Shown here in pieces: positions 18,007 to 28,403 of a DNA stretch of 64,000 nucleotides; position 1 is the stretch's first letter, and every line of letters begins with the position of its first letter. The translations under genes were made by a program, and so were the position numbers. The DNA is from Granulicella sp. L60. GTDB taxonomy: Bacteria > Acidobacteriota > Terriglobia > Terriglobales > Acidobacteriaceae. Where the stretch lies: positions 691,155-755,154 of the forward strand of contig NZ_LMUR01000018.1 in assembly GCF_009765825.1 (NCBI RefSeq), read 5' to 3'. Under the pieces are notes generated by a model. That model searched no databases, was not told the origin of the DNA, and saw only the letters and a program-made list of their open reading frames with translations.

Positions 18007-20222
18007 CGTACCACCGCCTTCACCGCCACCACATTCTCATATCGGTCGTATACCCTCACCGCCAGCACATGCTCTTTCGCATCGGCGACGGAAGCATCAG
18101 CAGTAGCCGTCGGTACAGCAACCGTAAAGTCATACCGCTCCGTCAGCGAATCCGAGACCTTCCCCACAGGCTCGAGATACTGCCACGGTCCCGCATCCAC
18201 CGAATATTCCGCGTGCGCAATCGGCGAAGTAGCATCCCGCGCCTCTAGCGTTGCACGAATCTTTGCCGCCAATCCGCTACCCGGTCCTGTCGCCATTTCA
18301 GCCTTCAGCATCCCAGGCATCGGCGGTGTCGTATCCACCACAAACACCTCACTTACCCGATTCCCCGTCAGCGCCTCTGCATCCGTATGCACTGGAGCAT
18401 CGCTCGCCACTAGCTTCAGCTCATAACTCCCGTCCGGCAGCAGTGCCGAATCGAAGCTATAGACCTTCTCCAAGATCTTGTCCTTCAATAGTCTCCAGTT
18501 CCGCTCGCCCACTCCTCGATACCACAGCGCAAACATCAGATCGTCGCCGTTATCGTCATGCGCCTGCCAACGAACCGTCACCGCTGTCTTATCCTTCTGA
18601 GCCGTCAAAGGTCCCGCTCCGGGATCTGTAGCAAAGCTCACCGCTGGCGCAGAGGGAGCAGGGAAGACCACCTGGACCGTTGCGCTATTCGCAGCCATCG
18701 GAGCAGCCATCACCCGCGCTCCCGGCTGCACCACAATCTCATCTACCACCGGAGCCAGATTCTTTTGCAGGTAGTTAAACCCCACCTCGTCCACTGAACC
18801 ACCTGCCCGCAGCACCGCCTTCCACTGCGCAAGCCGTCCCGCCGACACTGTAACCGCGCCATCCGTTCCAACCTGCACCCAATCGCTCCAACCTATCAGC
18901 GGATTCTCCACATTCCCACTCCGCACATATAGGTCGAACCCAGTCGCAGCCCCTGCTCTCACCTCGGCGCGTCCCCACTGCGCATAGCTCAGTGCATCGA
19001 AGACCTCGCTCGTATACGTCGCTGCCGAAGCAAACGCATCCCCCAGTCGAAACACCTTCCCACTATTGCTCGTCGCCACCAGCAGCCCATCCTTCAACGC
19101 CGCAAACGCCATCCCTTGTGAGGCATCCAGGTGCGCCACGTCGCTGAACCGTCCGCTCCCGTCCGTGTCCACTCGATAGACGCGTCCACGATTCCCCGTA
19201 GCCGCCAGCAGACTCCCACTCCGCACCGCCAGCGCGTACACCACATCGTCCTTCAGCGTCAGCAGCTTCTCCGGGCTTCCATCCGCACTAATCCGGTATA
19301 TCTCCGACCCATCCGGCACTAGCCCATTCGTTCCCGCCGCCGCCGAAGACCCCGGCTGCACAAACGTGATCGACACACCCACATTTCCCGTCACCGGCAG
19401 CGGTGGCAGCGTCGAATGCCCCTTCGTTCCCACTCCTGCGGCATACACATTCCCTACAGCGTCCATTGCCAGCGCTGTAATCTCCCTCCGGGCCGCCGCA
19501 TACGCCGCAAACGGCTTCGCACCTGCCGTTCCCGTCGCGAACCGGTAGATCACGCCCGACCCATCCGACCCTGCCCACAGTGTTCCATCCGGCCCCATCA
19601 GCAGACAGCGGATATGCTGGTCCGCCGTATTGAAGAGAACCTCCGCCTTGCCTCCCTCCGCAGGCACGCGATACACCACCGCCGGCGCACCCGCTGCTAC
19701 GTACACCTCCCCTGCCTTGCCCACTGCCAGGTCCCACAGATACTTCGGCTTCTCCTCCGTCAACGCCGGATCGAACACCACCGTAGCAGACCCGCCATCC
19801 TTTGGAATCCGATACACCTTCCCGTCCGGCGACGTCGCTGCCAGCACGTTCCCATCCACCGCCACCCGCATCGCCTGTACCGCCAGCTCCTTGCCCTCGA
19901 AGACCTGCGCAGCCCTTCCATCCGGCGTCACCTTCATCACCACTGCCGAACCTGCGGCCGTCCCACCCAAGCCTGCATAGGCATCGCCAGCGCTATCGCT
20001 CGTCAGCGACCACACATAGCTCTTCCCGGTCGCATAGAGCAGCGACGTTGCCGGTCCGGCCTCCAGCCGCCCATCGCTGCGAATCGCAACGCTCTCGGCC
20101 GTGCCTCGTTCCATCTCGTCGTAGCGCCCCACGCTCCAAAGCTTCGTCCCCTGCGCGCTCGCCAACCCTGGCAGCAGCCCACTTCCTACTACCAACACCG
20201 CAACCAACACTCGTCGTATCAT
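18003..20222 (-). CDS. Secreted beta-propeller protein with C-terminal Ig-like region
   Basis: 739 aa. A clear signal peptide (MIRRVLVAVLVVGSGLLPGLASA, then QG) is followed by repeated blades with phrases such as GNVLAATSPDGKVYRI, GTLWAGSDGSGVIYRF and GLLVATSNSGKVFRL, the pattern of a WD40/NHL-like propeller over about residues 30-420. The last 250 residues look like two beta-sandwich domains (TVRWQAHDDNGDDLMFALWY, then ATLEARDATSPIAHAEYSVD). Likely an extracellular or periplasmic binding protein, unknown ligand. Co-transcribed with the TRIC-type gene. Confidence 0.75.
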   Translation of the reverse strand: MIRRVLVAVLVVGSGLLPGLASAQGTKLWSVGRYDEMERGTAESVAIRSDGRLEAGPATSLLYATGKSYVWSLTSDSAGDAYAGLGGTAAGSAVVMKVTPDGRAAQVFEGKELAVQAMRVAVDGNVLAATSPDGKVYRIPKDGGSATVVFDPALTEEKPKYLWDLAVGKAGEVYVAAGAPAVVYRVPAEGGKAEVLFNTADQHIRCLLMGPDGTLWAGSDGSGVIYRFATGTAGAKPFAAYAAARREITALAMDAVGNVYAAGVGTKGHSTLPPLPVTGNVGVSITFVQPGSSAAAGTNGLVPDGSEIYRISADGSPEKLLTLKDDVVYALAVRSGSLLAATGNRGRVYRVDTDGSGRFSDVAHLDASQGMAFAALKDGLLVATSNSGKVFRLGDAFASAATYTSEVFDALSYAQWGRAEVRAGAATGFDLYVRSGNVENPLIGWSDWVQVGTDGAVTVSAGRLAQWKAVLRAGGSVDEVGFNYLQKNLAPVVDEIVVQPGARVMAAPMAANSATVQVVFPAPSAPAVSFATDPGAGPLTAQKDKTAVTVRWQAHDDNGDDLMFALWYRGVGERNWRLLKDKILEKVYSFDSALLPDGSYELKLVASDAPVHTDAEALTGNRVSEVFVVDTTPPMPGMLKAEMATGPGSGLAAKIRATLEARDATSPIAHAEYSVDAGPWQYLEPVGKVSDSLTERYDFTVAVPTATADASVADAKEHVLAVRVYDRYENVVAVKAVVR

Positions 20223-20388
20223 TCTGATCCTGAGTCTAAAGCAGTTTTCGCCAATAGTAAGAACCTCAATCCCGACTTGCCAGAGAGCAACAGCTACTGA
20301 TCTTTGTAAACAAGTTAAAAACCGCAGAGCGTCACCCGCGCACGGCTACCTCGTCCGTCAAGACAGAACATATGCACAACAACAAAAA

Positions 20389-20412
20389 GGGCGAGAGCCT
20401 AAGCCCTCGCCC
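20389..20412 (-). terminator. Intrinsic terminator of the alcohol dehydrogenase gene
   Basis: Stem GGGCGAG / CTCGCCC with a 10-base loop; on the minus strand it is followed by TTTTTGTTGTTG. It lies 21 bases after the stop of the dehydrogenase gene. Confidence 0.75.
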
Positions 20413-20432
20413 ACTTCACATACCTGCCAAGA

Positions 20433-21440
20433 CTAGTTCGTTAAAACTGCCCGATATCGAACCTGATTCTTCTTTACCTTCGTTACGGCGTCATTCGCCT
20501 TGGACATCGCAAATCTCTCGGTAATTGCCTTCACCCCATGTCGCGCCGCCACATCCAGCATCTCGCTCAAATCCCCAGGGCTTCCCGTTGGACTACCCGA
20601 GATTGCCTTCTGCGTCAGCACCAGCGATGCTCCCTGAATCTGCATCGGCGAGGGCGCAGCGCCCACCAGGCACAACATACCCTTTGGCCGCAGTGCATTA
20701 ACATACGCCTGCCAATCCTGGTCCGCACTCACCGTGGACAGCAAAAAGTCGAATGCCCCGGCCACCTTCTTCAGTGCGCCGGTATCCCGCGTATTCACGA
20801 AGTGGTGCGCGCCTAGCTCTTTTGCCTCTGCCTCTTTATCCTTCGAGGTAGAGAAGGCCGTCACCTCCGCGCCAAACGCCTTCGCAAACTGAATTCCAAT
20901 ATGTCCAAGTCCGCCAATTCCAATCACGCCCACCCGCGAGGAGGGCCGCACCCCATGATTCCGCATCGGCGCATATACCGTAATTCCCGCGCACATCAGT
21001 GGAGCTACCTGCTCACTCTCCAGCACCGACGGCACCGGAATCGCAAACCGAGAGTTCACGCGAATCTTATCGGCGAATCCGCCATTCCGTCCCACGCACG
21101 TAGGCTGCGACTTCGCGCACAGATGTTCCTCACCCCGCCTGCACCAATCGCAGATCCCGCAGCTATCAGCCTGCCAGCCCACCCCCACGCGCTCACCTAT
21201 CGTGCGGTCCGTCACATCCGAGCCCACCCCAACTACCGTACCCACAATCTCATGACCCGGAATAAACGGGTACTTACTGATCCCCCAATCGTTATCGATT
21301 AGGTGGACATCGCTGTGGCAGACACCGCAGTGCGAGATCTTGATCTCGACATCGTGAGGCTGCAACTCCCCCGGATCAAACTTGTATGGCAGTAGTTGTG
21401 CACCGGCCGCATGCACGGCAAGACCATGTATTTCACTCAT
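20433..21440 (-). CDS. Zinc-dependent NAD(P) alcohol dehydrogenase
   Basis: 335 aa medium-chain dehydrogenase of the cinnamyl-alcohol/YahK group. Catalytic zinc ligands are in HCGVCHSDVH and GHEIVGTVVGVG; the structural zinc site is CGICDWCRRGEEHLC; the nucleotide site is VIGIGGLGHIGIQFAKAFGA. It interconverts aldehydes and alcohols, probably with NADP. A hydrophobic start, MSEIHGLAVHAAGAQLLPYK, is normal for the family. Single gene with its own terminator. Confidence 0.9.
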   Translation of the reverse strand: MSEIHGLAVHAAGAQLLPYKFDPGELQPHDVEIKISHCGVCHSDVHLIDNDWGISKYPFIPGHEIVGTVVGVGSDVTDRTIGERVGVGWQADSCGICDWCRRGEEHLCAKSQPTCVGRNGGFADKIRVNSRFAIPVPSVLESEQVAPLMCAGITVYAPMRNHGVRPSSRVGVIGIGGLGHIGIQFAKAFGAEVTAFSTSKDKEAEAKELGAHHFVNTRDTGALKKVAGAFDFLLSTVSADQDWQAYVNALRPKGMLCLVGAAPSPMQIQGASLVLTQKAISGSPTGSPGDLSEMLDVAARHGVKAITERFAMSKANDAVTKVKKNQVRYRAVLTN

Positions 21441-21637
21441 TCGAAATCTTTCCTTCTACGCCGAAACGTATCTGTTCCGCTGCTCCAACATACCTGTTTC
21501 ATTGTTTGACGTATATCTGTGCTGCTGCTCTTTGATGCTACAACACCGCAACGAGCAAAAAAATCGCCGCTACTCTGGCTGTTCTGTCGGCACAACCCAG
21601 CAACACTAGCTCATGCAAGACTTACCCGACTTCCAGG

Positions 21638-23464
21638 CTACCGGATCAACACGTTCAACACCTGTGACCCTGTCACTGCATATCCGGTCTCAGCCGAACC
21701 CGCCTCCACCATGCTTTCGCCCGTCAACTGCATCTTCTGCGTCTCCTTCAGCGGCTGCAGTACATTTGCCATTGAGATCGGCACACCCGGTAACGTCTCA
21801 CCATCCAGCACAGCCTGCGCCGCATGGTCCAGCAGCGTCACATATATGCGGTTGTTGTCATGCATCCGATTCAGCTCCGAGACCGTATCGGCCAGCCCAA
21901 GCGGATGCTCCGCCCCTGTCCGTGTCGTCAGCCTGTCTACCGTTGCGCCATCGCTCACCAGCACACGCATCGACCCAGAACTTAAATCTGACGGCAGCTT
22001 TACCTTCATCCTCACCACCCGTGCCTCCGCCTGATAGGGATGCAGCGTGGCCTCCACCTCGATCTCGTCTCCTGCCCGGGCCTCCATCGTGCTCAGACGT
22101 GCCGACTCCAGCACCGCCGTCATCCTCGCTGGAATTGCCTCCGCCTTCAACTTAAGTCCCGTAATCTCCGGCTGCTCCATTGCATTCTCGTACACCTTGC
22201 TGAAGCGGTCGTTCACCAGCAGCGCCGCGTTGATCGTCGCCGGGTACAGATCGCTCTTCGCAATCATTCCTTGCAGCCGTACCGCAGGCAGGCCCTTCAC
22301 GCCAATCTCGCCCGTCACCCGGTAGCTAACCTCTTCCGCCGCGGTATTGTTCACCTGCAGGCTCTGATATATCGACACAAGCATCGTTGAAGGAGTCAGT
22401 TGCCGGTTATCCAGCACCTCAAAGTGAAATGTCTTCGCCGAACCAGTCTTCTCCACGCCAGCCGGGGGCACCACCTCCACCTCCACCGGAATCATCCGCG
22501 CCCGCACGCCGAACTGGCCCATGATCGCCGAAGCCCGGTCCTCCGTAAACGCCCCCACCGTCTCTGTCGTATTGATAATCTTGAACGCATTCAGAGGCGA
22601 CGCCAGCGAAGCTAACACCACAGCCTTCGTCATCGGCATATCCACCGGCCCATACTGCGTAATCGGATGCCCGCACGCCAGCAACCGTTTCGGATCGATA
22701 TACGTCACCGTGCACGTTCCCGCCATCGACAGGTCCCCTCGCACCAGAACCGCACTCACTGCGCTTCCCGGCACCAGAGGCTCAGGCTGCACCGCACCAG
22801 AGTCCTCCCCGCCCAGCCCAGCCACCGGCGTCAAACCCATCGCGCGAAACCTGTCCCCAAACCGTTCCACCGTCTCCGGGCTGTACCCGCCGAACACCAG
22901 CGGTGTCTCCATCGCACGCATCTCCGGCTGTCCCTCCACACCCGCGCGTTCCATTCCTACCGTGCCGCCACCATCCCGAACCTGCAGCATCGACTCAATC
23001 GGCGTGATCCCCGCAATCGGCTCCTTCGTAAATTGCCCGATCCTGTAACTCAACGCTCCCACCAGCCGCCCGTCGATATACACTGGGCTACCGCTCATCC
23101 CCGCCACCACCCCGGTATACTCCGGCTTCGTCCCCCGCAGCCGCGCCAGAATCATGTCCTGTCCTGGCCCCAGCGCATCCCGCAGCACCCCCAGAATCTC
23201 CACCTCCATCGGCTCCGGGTTCACCCCCTCGAATACCGTGTACGCCACCCCCCGCATCCCCCGCTTTACCTCATTAAGCGGGAAAAACTTCGTCACCGTC
23301 GGAGCCGCCGCTGGCATAGCAGCCGGAACCCAAGAGCCAGCCCCGCCCGCAACCACGGCACTTACCCCCGGCACCTGCGCCCAAGCCTCACGAACCCCAC
23401 CCGCAAGCGTCCCACCCAACCCCAGGACGACCATCCACCGCCGAATCTTTACCGCAGTGATCAC
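21638..23464 (-). CDS. Exported SpoIVB-type (S55) serine peptidase domain protein
   Basis: About 608 aa. After a signal peptide (KIRRWMVVLGLGGTLAGG..AWAQ) the protein shows the S55 domain: EVKRGMRGVAYTVFEGVNPEPM, then MILARLRGTKPEYTGVVAGM and GMSGSPVYIDGRLVGALSY with the GMSGSP serine, then LLACGHPITQYG. In Firmicutes SpoIVB cleaves a sporulation factor; in acidobacteria the family is common and its substrate unknown. The C-terminal 250 residues are a beta-rich domain. A GTG at 23464 is taken as start because it gives the signal peptide its basic front; 23509 is the longest frame. Confidence 0.75.
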   Translation of the reverse strand: MITAVKIRRWMVVLGLGGTLAGGVREAWAQVPGVSAVVAGGAGSWVPAAMPAAAPTVTKFFPLNEVKRGMRGVAYTVFEGVNPEPMEVEILGVLRDALGPGQDMILARLRGTKPEYTGVVAGMSGSPVYIDGRLVGALSYRIGQFTKEPIAGITPIESMLQVRDGGGTVGMERAGVEGQPEMRAMETPLVFGGYSPETVERFGDRFRAMGLTPVAGLGGEDSGAVQPEPLVPGSAVSAVLVRGDLSMAGTCTVTYIDPKRLLACGHPITQYGPVDMPMTKAVVLASLASPLNAFKIINTTETVGAFTEDRASAIMGQFGVRARMIPVEVEVVPPAGVEKTGSAKTFHFEVLDNRQLTPSTMLVSIYQSLQVNNTAAEEVSYRVTGEIGVKGLPAVRLQGMIAKSDLYPATINAALLVNDRFSKVYENAMEQPEITGLKLKAEAIPARMTAVLESARLSTMEARAGDEIEVEATLHPYQAEARVVRMKVKLPSDLSSGSMRVLVSDGATVDRLTTRTGAEHPLGLADTVSELNRMHDNNRIYVTLLDHAAQAVLDGETLPGVPISMANVLQPLKETQKMQLTGESMVEAGSAETGYAVTGSQVLNVLIR

Positions 23465-23560
23465 GTCTACCAGACTACTAGAGCATCGCAAACGTAACCC
23501 GAAGCACACCCCTCACCACTGCACAGTCAAGCCGTCTAAATTTTCGGAGTAAAGTTTCAG

Positions 23561-24724
23561 ATGATGCCAAACCTTTCTCACCATCGGTCCCTGCTCCTCC
23601 TCTTCCTATGCGCCATCCTCCCCGCGCTTCCTTCGGCACTTGCGCAGGACGCTCCCCCCGCCCAGCAACAGACCAAGCCCACGCCGCCCGCGCCTGACGA
23701 TGCCGGCCCCCAGACCGACAACGGCTCCATCGTTCTTAAGAAGAAAAAGGAAGCCGACGAGCCACCGCCTCCACCCGCGCCCGAAGCCCCCAAGGTCAAG
23801 AACCCCGACAACGCGACCTACTCCCTCCGCATCGACGTCCCCATCGTCAACATCGACGCCAGCGTCATCCTTGACAAGACCCACCAGTTCGTTCCTGGCC
23901 TCAAGCCCGAAAACTTCCTCATCCTCGAAGACGGTGTTCCCCAGACCATCACCAGCGTCAGGACCACCCAGACCCCCATCACCGCCGTCATGCTGCTTGA
24001 GTTCGCTGCCAACAGCTACTTCCTCATCCGCGACATGCAGAACGCCTCCTATAGCTTCTTCCGCTCCTTGCGCAAAGACGATTATGTCGCCGTCGTCACC
24101 TATGATCTCCGCACTCACATCCTCACCGACTTCACCAATAACAAAGACCTCATCGCCCAGTCCCTTCAGTCCCTTATGATCCCGGGCTTCTCCGACACCA
24201 ACGTCTTCGACGCCCTCTACGAGACCCTCGACCGCACTAGCCGCATCGAAGGCCGCAAGTACATCATCCTCATCGGCTCCGGCCGCGACACCTTCTCGAA
24301 GCTCACTCTCGACAAGATCCTTGCCAAGGTCAAAGCCACACCCAACGTCACCATCTTTACCATCGGTACCGGAGCCTTCCGCAATGAGCTACGCGGCGGA
24401 GGGGGTCCCCGAGAGCTCGATTATCTCCAGGCTCAGAATCAGCTCAAGACCTTCGCCTCTATGACCGGCGGCCTCTACTTCGCTCCCATCTTCGAAGGAG
24501 AACTCCCTGACATCTTTGCCACCATCAACGATTCGATCCGCAACGAATACATCCTCACCTACCGCCCCACGAACAACAAAAATGACGGTAGCTATCGTAA
24601 GGTTAAGGTTCTACTCGTCGATAACGAAGGTCACCCCCTCCGTATGCAGGACGAAAAAGGCAAGCCGCAAAAATACTCCGTCATAGCTCGCGACGGCTAC
24701 AACGCCAAACTTCCCGTCGAATAG
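23561..24724 (+). CDS. Secreted VWFA-related protein, acidobacterial type
   Basis: 387 aa. A signal peptide (LLLLFLCAILPALPSALAQD) is followed by a Pro-rich, Lys-rich linker and then a domain with LRIDVPIVNIDASVILDKTH, FLILEDGVPQTITSV, AVMLLEFAANS and YIILIGSGRDTFS, the layout of the VWFA-related domain found repeatedly in Acidobacteria. The usual MIDAS DxSxS is degenerate here (LLEFAANS). C-terminal NEYILTYRPTNNKNDGSYRKV is also typical. Function unknown; probably envelope or extracellular. A relative is encoded at 55836-56930. Confidence 0.85.
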   Translation: MMPNLSHHRSLLLLFLCAILPALPSALAQDAPPAQQQTKPTPPAPDDAGPQTDNGSIVLKKKKEADEPPPPPAPEAPKVKNPDNATYSLRIDVPIVNIDASVILDKTHQFVPGLKPENFLILEDGVPQTITSVRTTQTPITAVMLLEFAANSYFLIRDMQNASYSFFRSLRKDDYVAVVTYDLRTHILTDFTNNKDLIAQSLQSLMIPGFSDTNVFDALYETLDRTSRIEGRKYIILIGSGRDTFSKLTLDKILAKVKATPNVTIFTIGTGAFRNELRGGGGPRELDYLQAQNQLKTFASMTGGLYFAPIFEGELPDIFATINDSIRNEYILTYRPTNNKNDGSYRKVKVLLVDNEGHPLRMQDEKGKPQKYSVIARDGYNAKLPVE

Positions 24725-25103
24725 CGCAGGGCAACGTGTATCCCCGCAATCTTGCGGACCTTACTATGCCGCGGAATATTTTTTCGTCTACCCCTCTTCG
24801 AATCTCAGCAAAATGCGCAGAAGGGACAAGATGGGTTCCACACACAATCGTGGCCAACTCGTAAGCCTTATAACCGTGACGATTGGGGTGGATGGAGGTC
24901 TATGCAACCTGGCGAACGATTGCAGTTGGTCGTATAACCCTTGATTAGCTCAGGCTATACGTTTATTGATGCACCGGAGGCACCATTTGATCTCGTTGCC
25001 CAACTCTCCGAAGGCATTGTAGATAATGGGAGGCAACCCGTTTTAAACCGCGTTTTCTCCGGTAGATTCTCCTCAGTAGTTGGCTGCAATACCAGCGAAA
25101 CCC
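24725..25103. other. Intergenic region, nothing supported
   Basis: About 380 bases between the convergent VWFA and hydrolase genes. Short open frames exist but have no ribosome site, family resemblance or coding-like codon use. No hairpin with a T tract was recognised. Confidence 0.4.
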
Positions 25104-26108
25104 TTATCCGACACTCTTGCCAAGCAACTTCCTCACCGCTAACGCAATCTCTTCTACATGCGTCTCCAGCGCAAAGTGTCCAGTATCTAAAAACTGTACG
25201 GTAGCATTTGGAATATCTCTCTTGAAAGCCTCAGCCCCTGGAGGAATAAAGAACGGATCGTTCTTCCCCCAGATCGCCAGCAGCGGTGGCTTCGATGTCC
25301 TGAGATACTGCTGAAACTTCGGATACAGCTTTACGTTATTTTGATAATCGAAGAACAGATCGAGCTGAATATCCGTATTCCCTGGTCGGCTCACCAAGGC
25401 ATAATCCAGCCAGTAAGCCTCCGGTCCCACCGCCTCGGGATTCGCCACCCCATGCTCATACTGAAACTTGATCCCTTCGAAGCTTACGGCAGCGTTGTGC
25501 ACCGCCTCGCGATTGGCCGCCGAAGGGTCGTTCCAGTACTTCCGAATCGGTGCCCACGCATCGCCAAGCCCTTCGTCATAAGCGTTCCCATTCTGCGAGA
25601 TCATCGCCGTCACCCGCTCCGGATGCGCCATCGCCATACGAAGCCCAGTAGGCGCTCCATAATCGAACAAATACAACGCATACCGCTTCAAACCAAGCGC
25701 GTCGGTAAACGCAAGCATCGTCTTCGACAATCCATCGAAGGTGTACTTGTATTGGCGCGCATCCGGCACCTCAGTAAATCCAAACCCTGGAAGATCCGGT
25801 GCGATCACACGGTATTTATCCGCCAGCCGGGGAATCAACGCGCGATACTGAAACGAAGAGGCGGGGAAGCCATGCAACAGAAGCAATACGGGCGCATTCG
25901 CCGGACCAGCCTCACGATAGAACACATTTATCCCATCGGCTTCAATGCGATGAATGGTGGTTAGCGGAACTCCTAAACTCTTTGACATAGCTTTTCCTCT
26001 CTTAGAACCTCGGCGTTCTTCGAACAAACCCTGTGAAAGACAAGAGGGGGCGCTGCTGGCTATGGCAAGCAAACTTCCACCTGTTGCAATAAAGCTTCGA
26101 CGATCCAT
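25104..26108 (-). CDS. Exported alpha/beta hydrolase, haloalkane dehalogenase/epoxide hydrolase type
   Basis: 334 aa. The N-terminus MDRRSFIATGGSLLAIASSA looks like a Tat-type or lipoprotein-like export signal, with a cysteine at SSAPSC. The hydrolase body has the oxyanion motif LLLHGFPASSFQYRALIP, DLPGFGFTEVP, the nucleophile elbow YLFDYGAPTGLRMA (Asp nucleophile, as in epoxide hydrolases and dehalogenases, not Ser), and the catalytic histidine in DTGHFALETH. Substrate unknown. It lies at the end of the conserved chromosome block before tRNA-Gln. Confidence 0.85.
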   Translation of the reverse strand: MDRRSFIATGGSLLAIASSAPSCLSQGLFEERRGSKRGKAMSKSLGVPLTTIHRIEADGINVFYREAGPANAPVLLLLHGFPASSFQYRALIPRLADKYRVIAPDLPGFGFTEVPDARQYKYTFDGLSKTMLAFTDALGLKRYALYLFDYGAPTGLRMAMAHPERVTAMISQNGNAYDEGLGDAWAPIRKYWNDPSAANREAVHNAAVSFEGIKFQYEHGVANPEAVGPEAYWLDYALVSRPGNTDIQLDLFFDYQNNVKLYPKFQQYLRTSKPPLLAIWGKNDPFFIPPGAEAFKRDIPNATVQFLDTGHFALETHVEEIALAVRKLLGKSVG

Positions 26109-26194
26109 CTGTTTTCTCCGGACACAACAAATTTACGCAACCTGCGAAACCTTCACTAAGCGGTTGCAGGTGGGATGTAACTCTATGAATTTAG

Positions 26195-26599
26195 TTACAT
26201 CAAGCTACGAACAATTCGCAATGGAGACACCACATCGCGACCAAAATTCACCGTAAGGGAAGGAAGATCAGAAGGATCATTGGGCGATCTGCCTTGATCC
26301 CACAACTTGATCGCAAGAATTGCCTCCATCACCGCCACCGTGCCGTCATGCGGACCCGTAGTCTCCGCCAGCCTCTCCTGACTCACGGCTCGGATGACCT
26401 CCTTTGCCGCCGCCTTCGTCTTCACAAACAGCGCCATTAACTCTGCGCCGTTCACTCCGCTACGTGTAGAAAACTCCAAGTCCCGTGCGCGCGCATCCGC
26501 CTCGCCGCCACCCCGTGGATCACCCACTGCTGCGCGTTTCCCGCACGGATGCAGTATTAAGTTGCAGACAGCGTTTCGTGCTCCCCATGCCGTTCCCAC
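26195..26599 (-). pseudogene. DUF1572/DinB-like remnant (putative)
   Basis: A 134-codon frame whose middle, RDLEFSTRSGVNGAELMALF and the following KTKAAAKEVIRAVS..LAETTGPHDGTVAVMEAIL, resembles the C-terminal half of DUF1572 proteins (DinB-like four-helix fold). The usual HVVEHF..HTGQI helix seems to be missing between VMEAIL and AIKLWDQG, and the N-terminal half is absent. This reads as a decayed fragment rather than an intact gene. The resemblance is from memory of the family and is not strong. Confidence 0.35.
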
Positions 26600-26850
26600 A
26601 CCTGCTCATCTGACAGCATGCCCATGCAACTCCGCAGATCGTCCGTCAGCTAATCTAGCCGGCGACAGGAGTACTCCGGAAATATGGCGCTGATGGCGCT
26701 TCCATGACCCGAGATTCTATCTCGTCCTTATTGTCCCGGAAGACGGCAGTACTACCTCTGCGTTTGACCGAATCCTCACCACCTCGTACACTCTAAAAGG
26801 CAGCCAGCGAGCACCAGTTCGCGACGCAAAGCGCACCGCGCACAGCAGTT

Positions 26851-26924
26851 TGCCCCCTAGTTCAATGGTAGAACAGTCGGCTCTGAACCGATCAATCGGG
26901 GTTCGAATCCCTGGGGGGCAACCA
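26851..26924 (+). tRNA. tRNA-Gln (anticodon CUG)
   Basis: A full cloverleaf can be drawn: acceptor stem TGCCCCC / GGGGGCA, D arm GTTC..GAAC, anticodon stem GTCGG / CCGAT with loop CTCTGAA, giving anticodon CTG, T arm GGGG-TTCGAAT-CCC, discriminator A at 26921 and an encoded CCA at 26922-26924. tRNA genes are common targets of P4-type integrases, and such an integrase gene starts about 200 bases downstream. Confidence 0.95.
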
Positions 26925-27121
26925 ATCATGTATTTTCCGGCACTTCCCAGCACCTCCTCGCACTCAGCTAACTGCTTATTTTCAGTAAGTTAGCTGATTT
27001 TGCGTCCAAAGAGGTCCATTGCAGTCCCACCCGAGCGAAACGTTTGTGTGGGTAACAATGTGGGTATAGCTTCCCGAAAATGTGGGTAACGAAATTACCC
27101 ACCCTTTTGAGGGAGATCGCT

Positions 27122-28348
27122 ATGGAACTGACGGTCAGGGAAATCGAAACTGCAAAACCGACAAGCAAGCAGTACAAACTGGCAGACGGCAAAGGACTTT
27201 GCCTTCTCGTGATGCCTTCAGGGGCGAAGTACTGGCGTTGGCGCTATCGCTTCGAGGGCATCGAAAAAATGATGTCGTTGGGAGAGTATCCCGAGGTTGG
27301 CCTCAAGGAAGCCCGGGAACGCCTTACTGAAGCACGCAAGCTATGGTCCAGCGGGATCGATCCGCTCGCCGAACGCAAAGCGGCTGCCGATGCGAAGCTA
27401 AACAAAGAGCGGGAGGAGCAGCGTAAGGTCGAGAACAGCTTTGAATCAGTCGCCCGGGCCTGGTGGGCGTGGTGGAAGGTTGGCAAGTCTCCGCGTCATG
27501 CAGAAACTGTCATCCTTCGTCTGGAGGCCGATGTATTCCCGGCCTACGGCCACAAAGACATGGAAACAGTGACCCCCTCGGACATCCGGGATGTGATGCT
27601 GGGAGTCGAAGGGCGAGGGTCGAGAGACGTTGCCAGACGCATCCATGAGACGACCGGGCAAATCTTCCGGTACGCCATAGCCCACGGAAAGGCGACCCGC
27701 AATCCGGCTGCCGATTTCAAACCCAGAGACATCCTTCTGCAGGTTAAGAGCGAAAACTTTGCACGCGTGGATGTGAAAGATTTGCCGGAGCTATTGGCGA
27801 AAATGGACGATTATTGGGGGGACGCGATCACCCGCTTTGCCCTGAAGCTTGTCGCATACACCTTTGTGCGTACCAGCGAGCTCATCGAGGCGCCCTGGCC
27901 AGAGTTCGACCTGGACAACGCCCTGTGGGTGATTCCAGCCGAACGCATGAAGATGGGTACGATGCATATCGTGCCATTGTCTCGGCAGGCAGTCGAAGTA
28001 CTACGAGCGCTCAAGTTGCTAACCGGAAACGGGCGTCTGCTCTTTCCTGGAGCGATGGATAAGACCAAGCCAATGAGCAACAACACAATCCTGGGAGCGC
28101 TGTACCGTCTCGGGTACAAAGATCGCATGACGGGCCACGGTTTTCGTGGACTGGCATCAACGATTCTGAACGAGAATGACTTCGACGAGGCGCATGTAGA
28201 GATGCAACTTGCCCATCTGAAGCGGAATAAAGTCGCTGCCGCCTACAATCATGCGAAATATCTCAAACAACGCACGATGTTGATGCAGTGGTGGGCTGAC
28301 CATCTTGATGGCCAGCTTGCGCTGGGGCGACGGTCGCTGGCCGCATGA
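27122..28348 (+). CDS. P4-type tyrosine recombinase (integrase)
   Basis: 408 aa. N-terminal DUF4102 arm-binding domain (LADGKGLCLLVMPSGAKYWR..GEYPEVGLKEAR), SAM-like core-binding domain (FESVARAWWAWW..), and catalytic domain with the first Arg in TFVRTSELIEAPW, the HGFRG box (MTGHGFRGLAST) and the tyrosine in VAAAYNHAKYLKQR. It inserts and excises elements at tRNA genes. The ATG at 27122 follows GAGGGAG; a start at 27080 is possible but less good. Position next to tRNA-Gln marks the left end of an integrated element. Confidence 0.95.
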   Translation: MELTVREIETAKPTSKQYKLADGKGLCLLVMPSGAKYWRWRYRFEGIEKMMSLGEYPEVGLKEARERLTEARKLWSSGIDPLAERKAAADAKLNKEREEQRKVENSFESVARAWWAWWKVGKSPRHAETVILRLEADVFPAYGHKDMETVTPSDIRDVMLGVEGRGSRDVARRIHETTGQIFRYAIAHGKATRNPAADFKPRDILLQVKSENFARVDVKDLPELLAKMDDYWGDAITRFALKLVAYTFVRTSELIEAPWPEFDLDNALWVIPAERMKMGTMHIVPLSRQAVEVLRALKLLTGNGRLLFPGAMDKTKPMSNNTILGALYRLGYKDRMTGHGFRGLASTILNENDFDEAHVEMQLAHLKRNKVAAAYNHAKYLKQRTMLMQWWADHLDGQLALGRRSLAA

Positions 28349-28403
28349 AGTTCTGCCAGTGAAAGCGCCGGGGCGATTTGACCGTGTCTTAGGTAACGCT
28401 TGT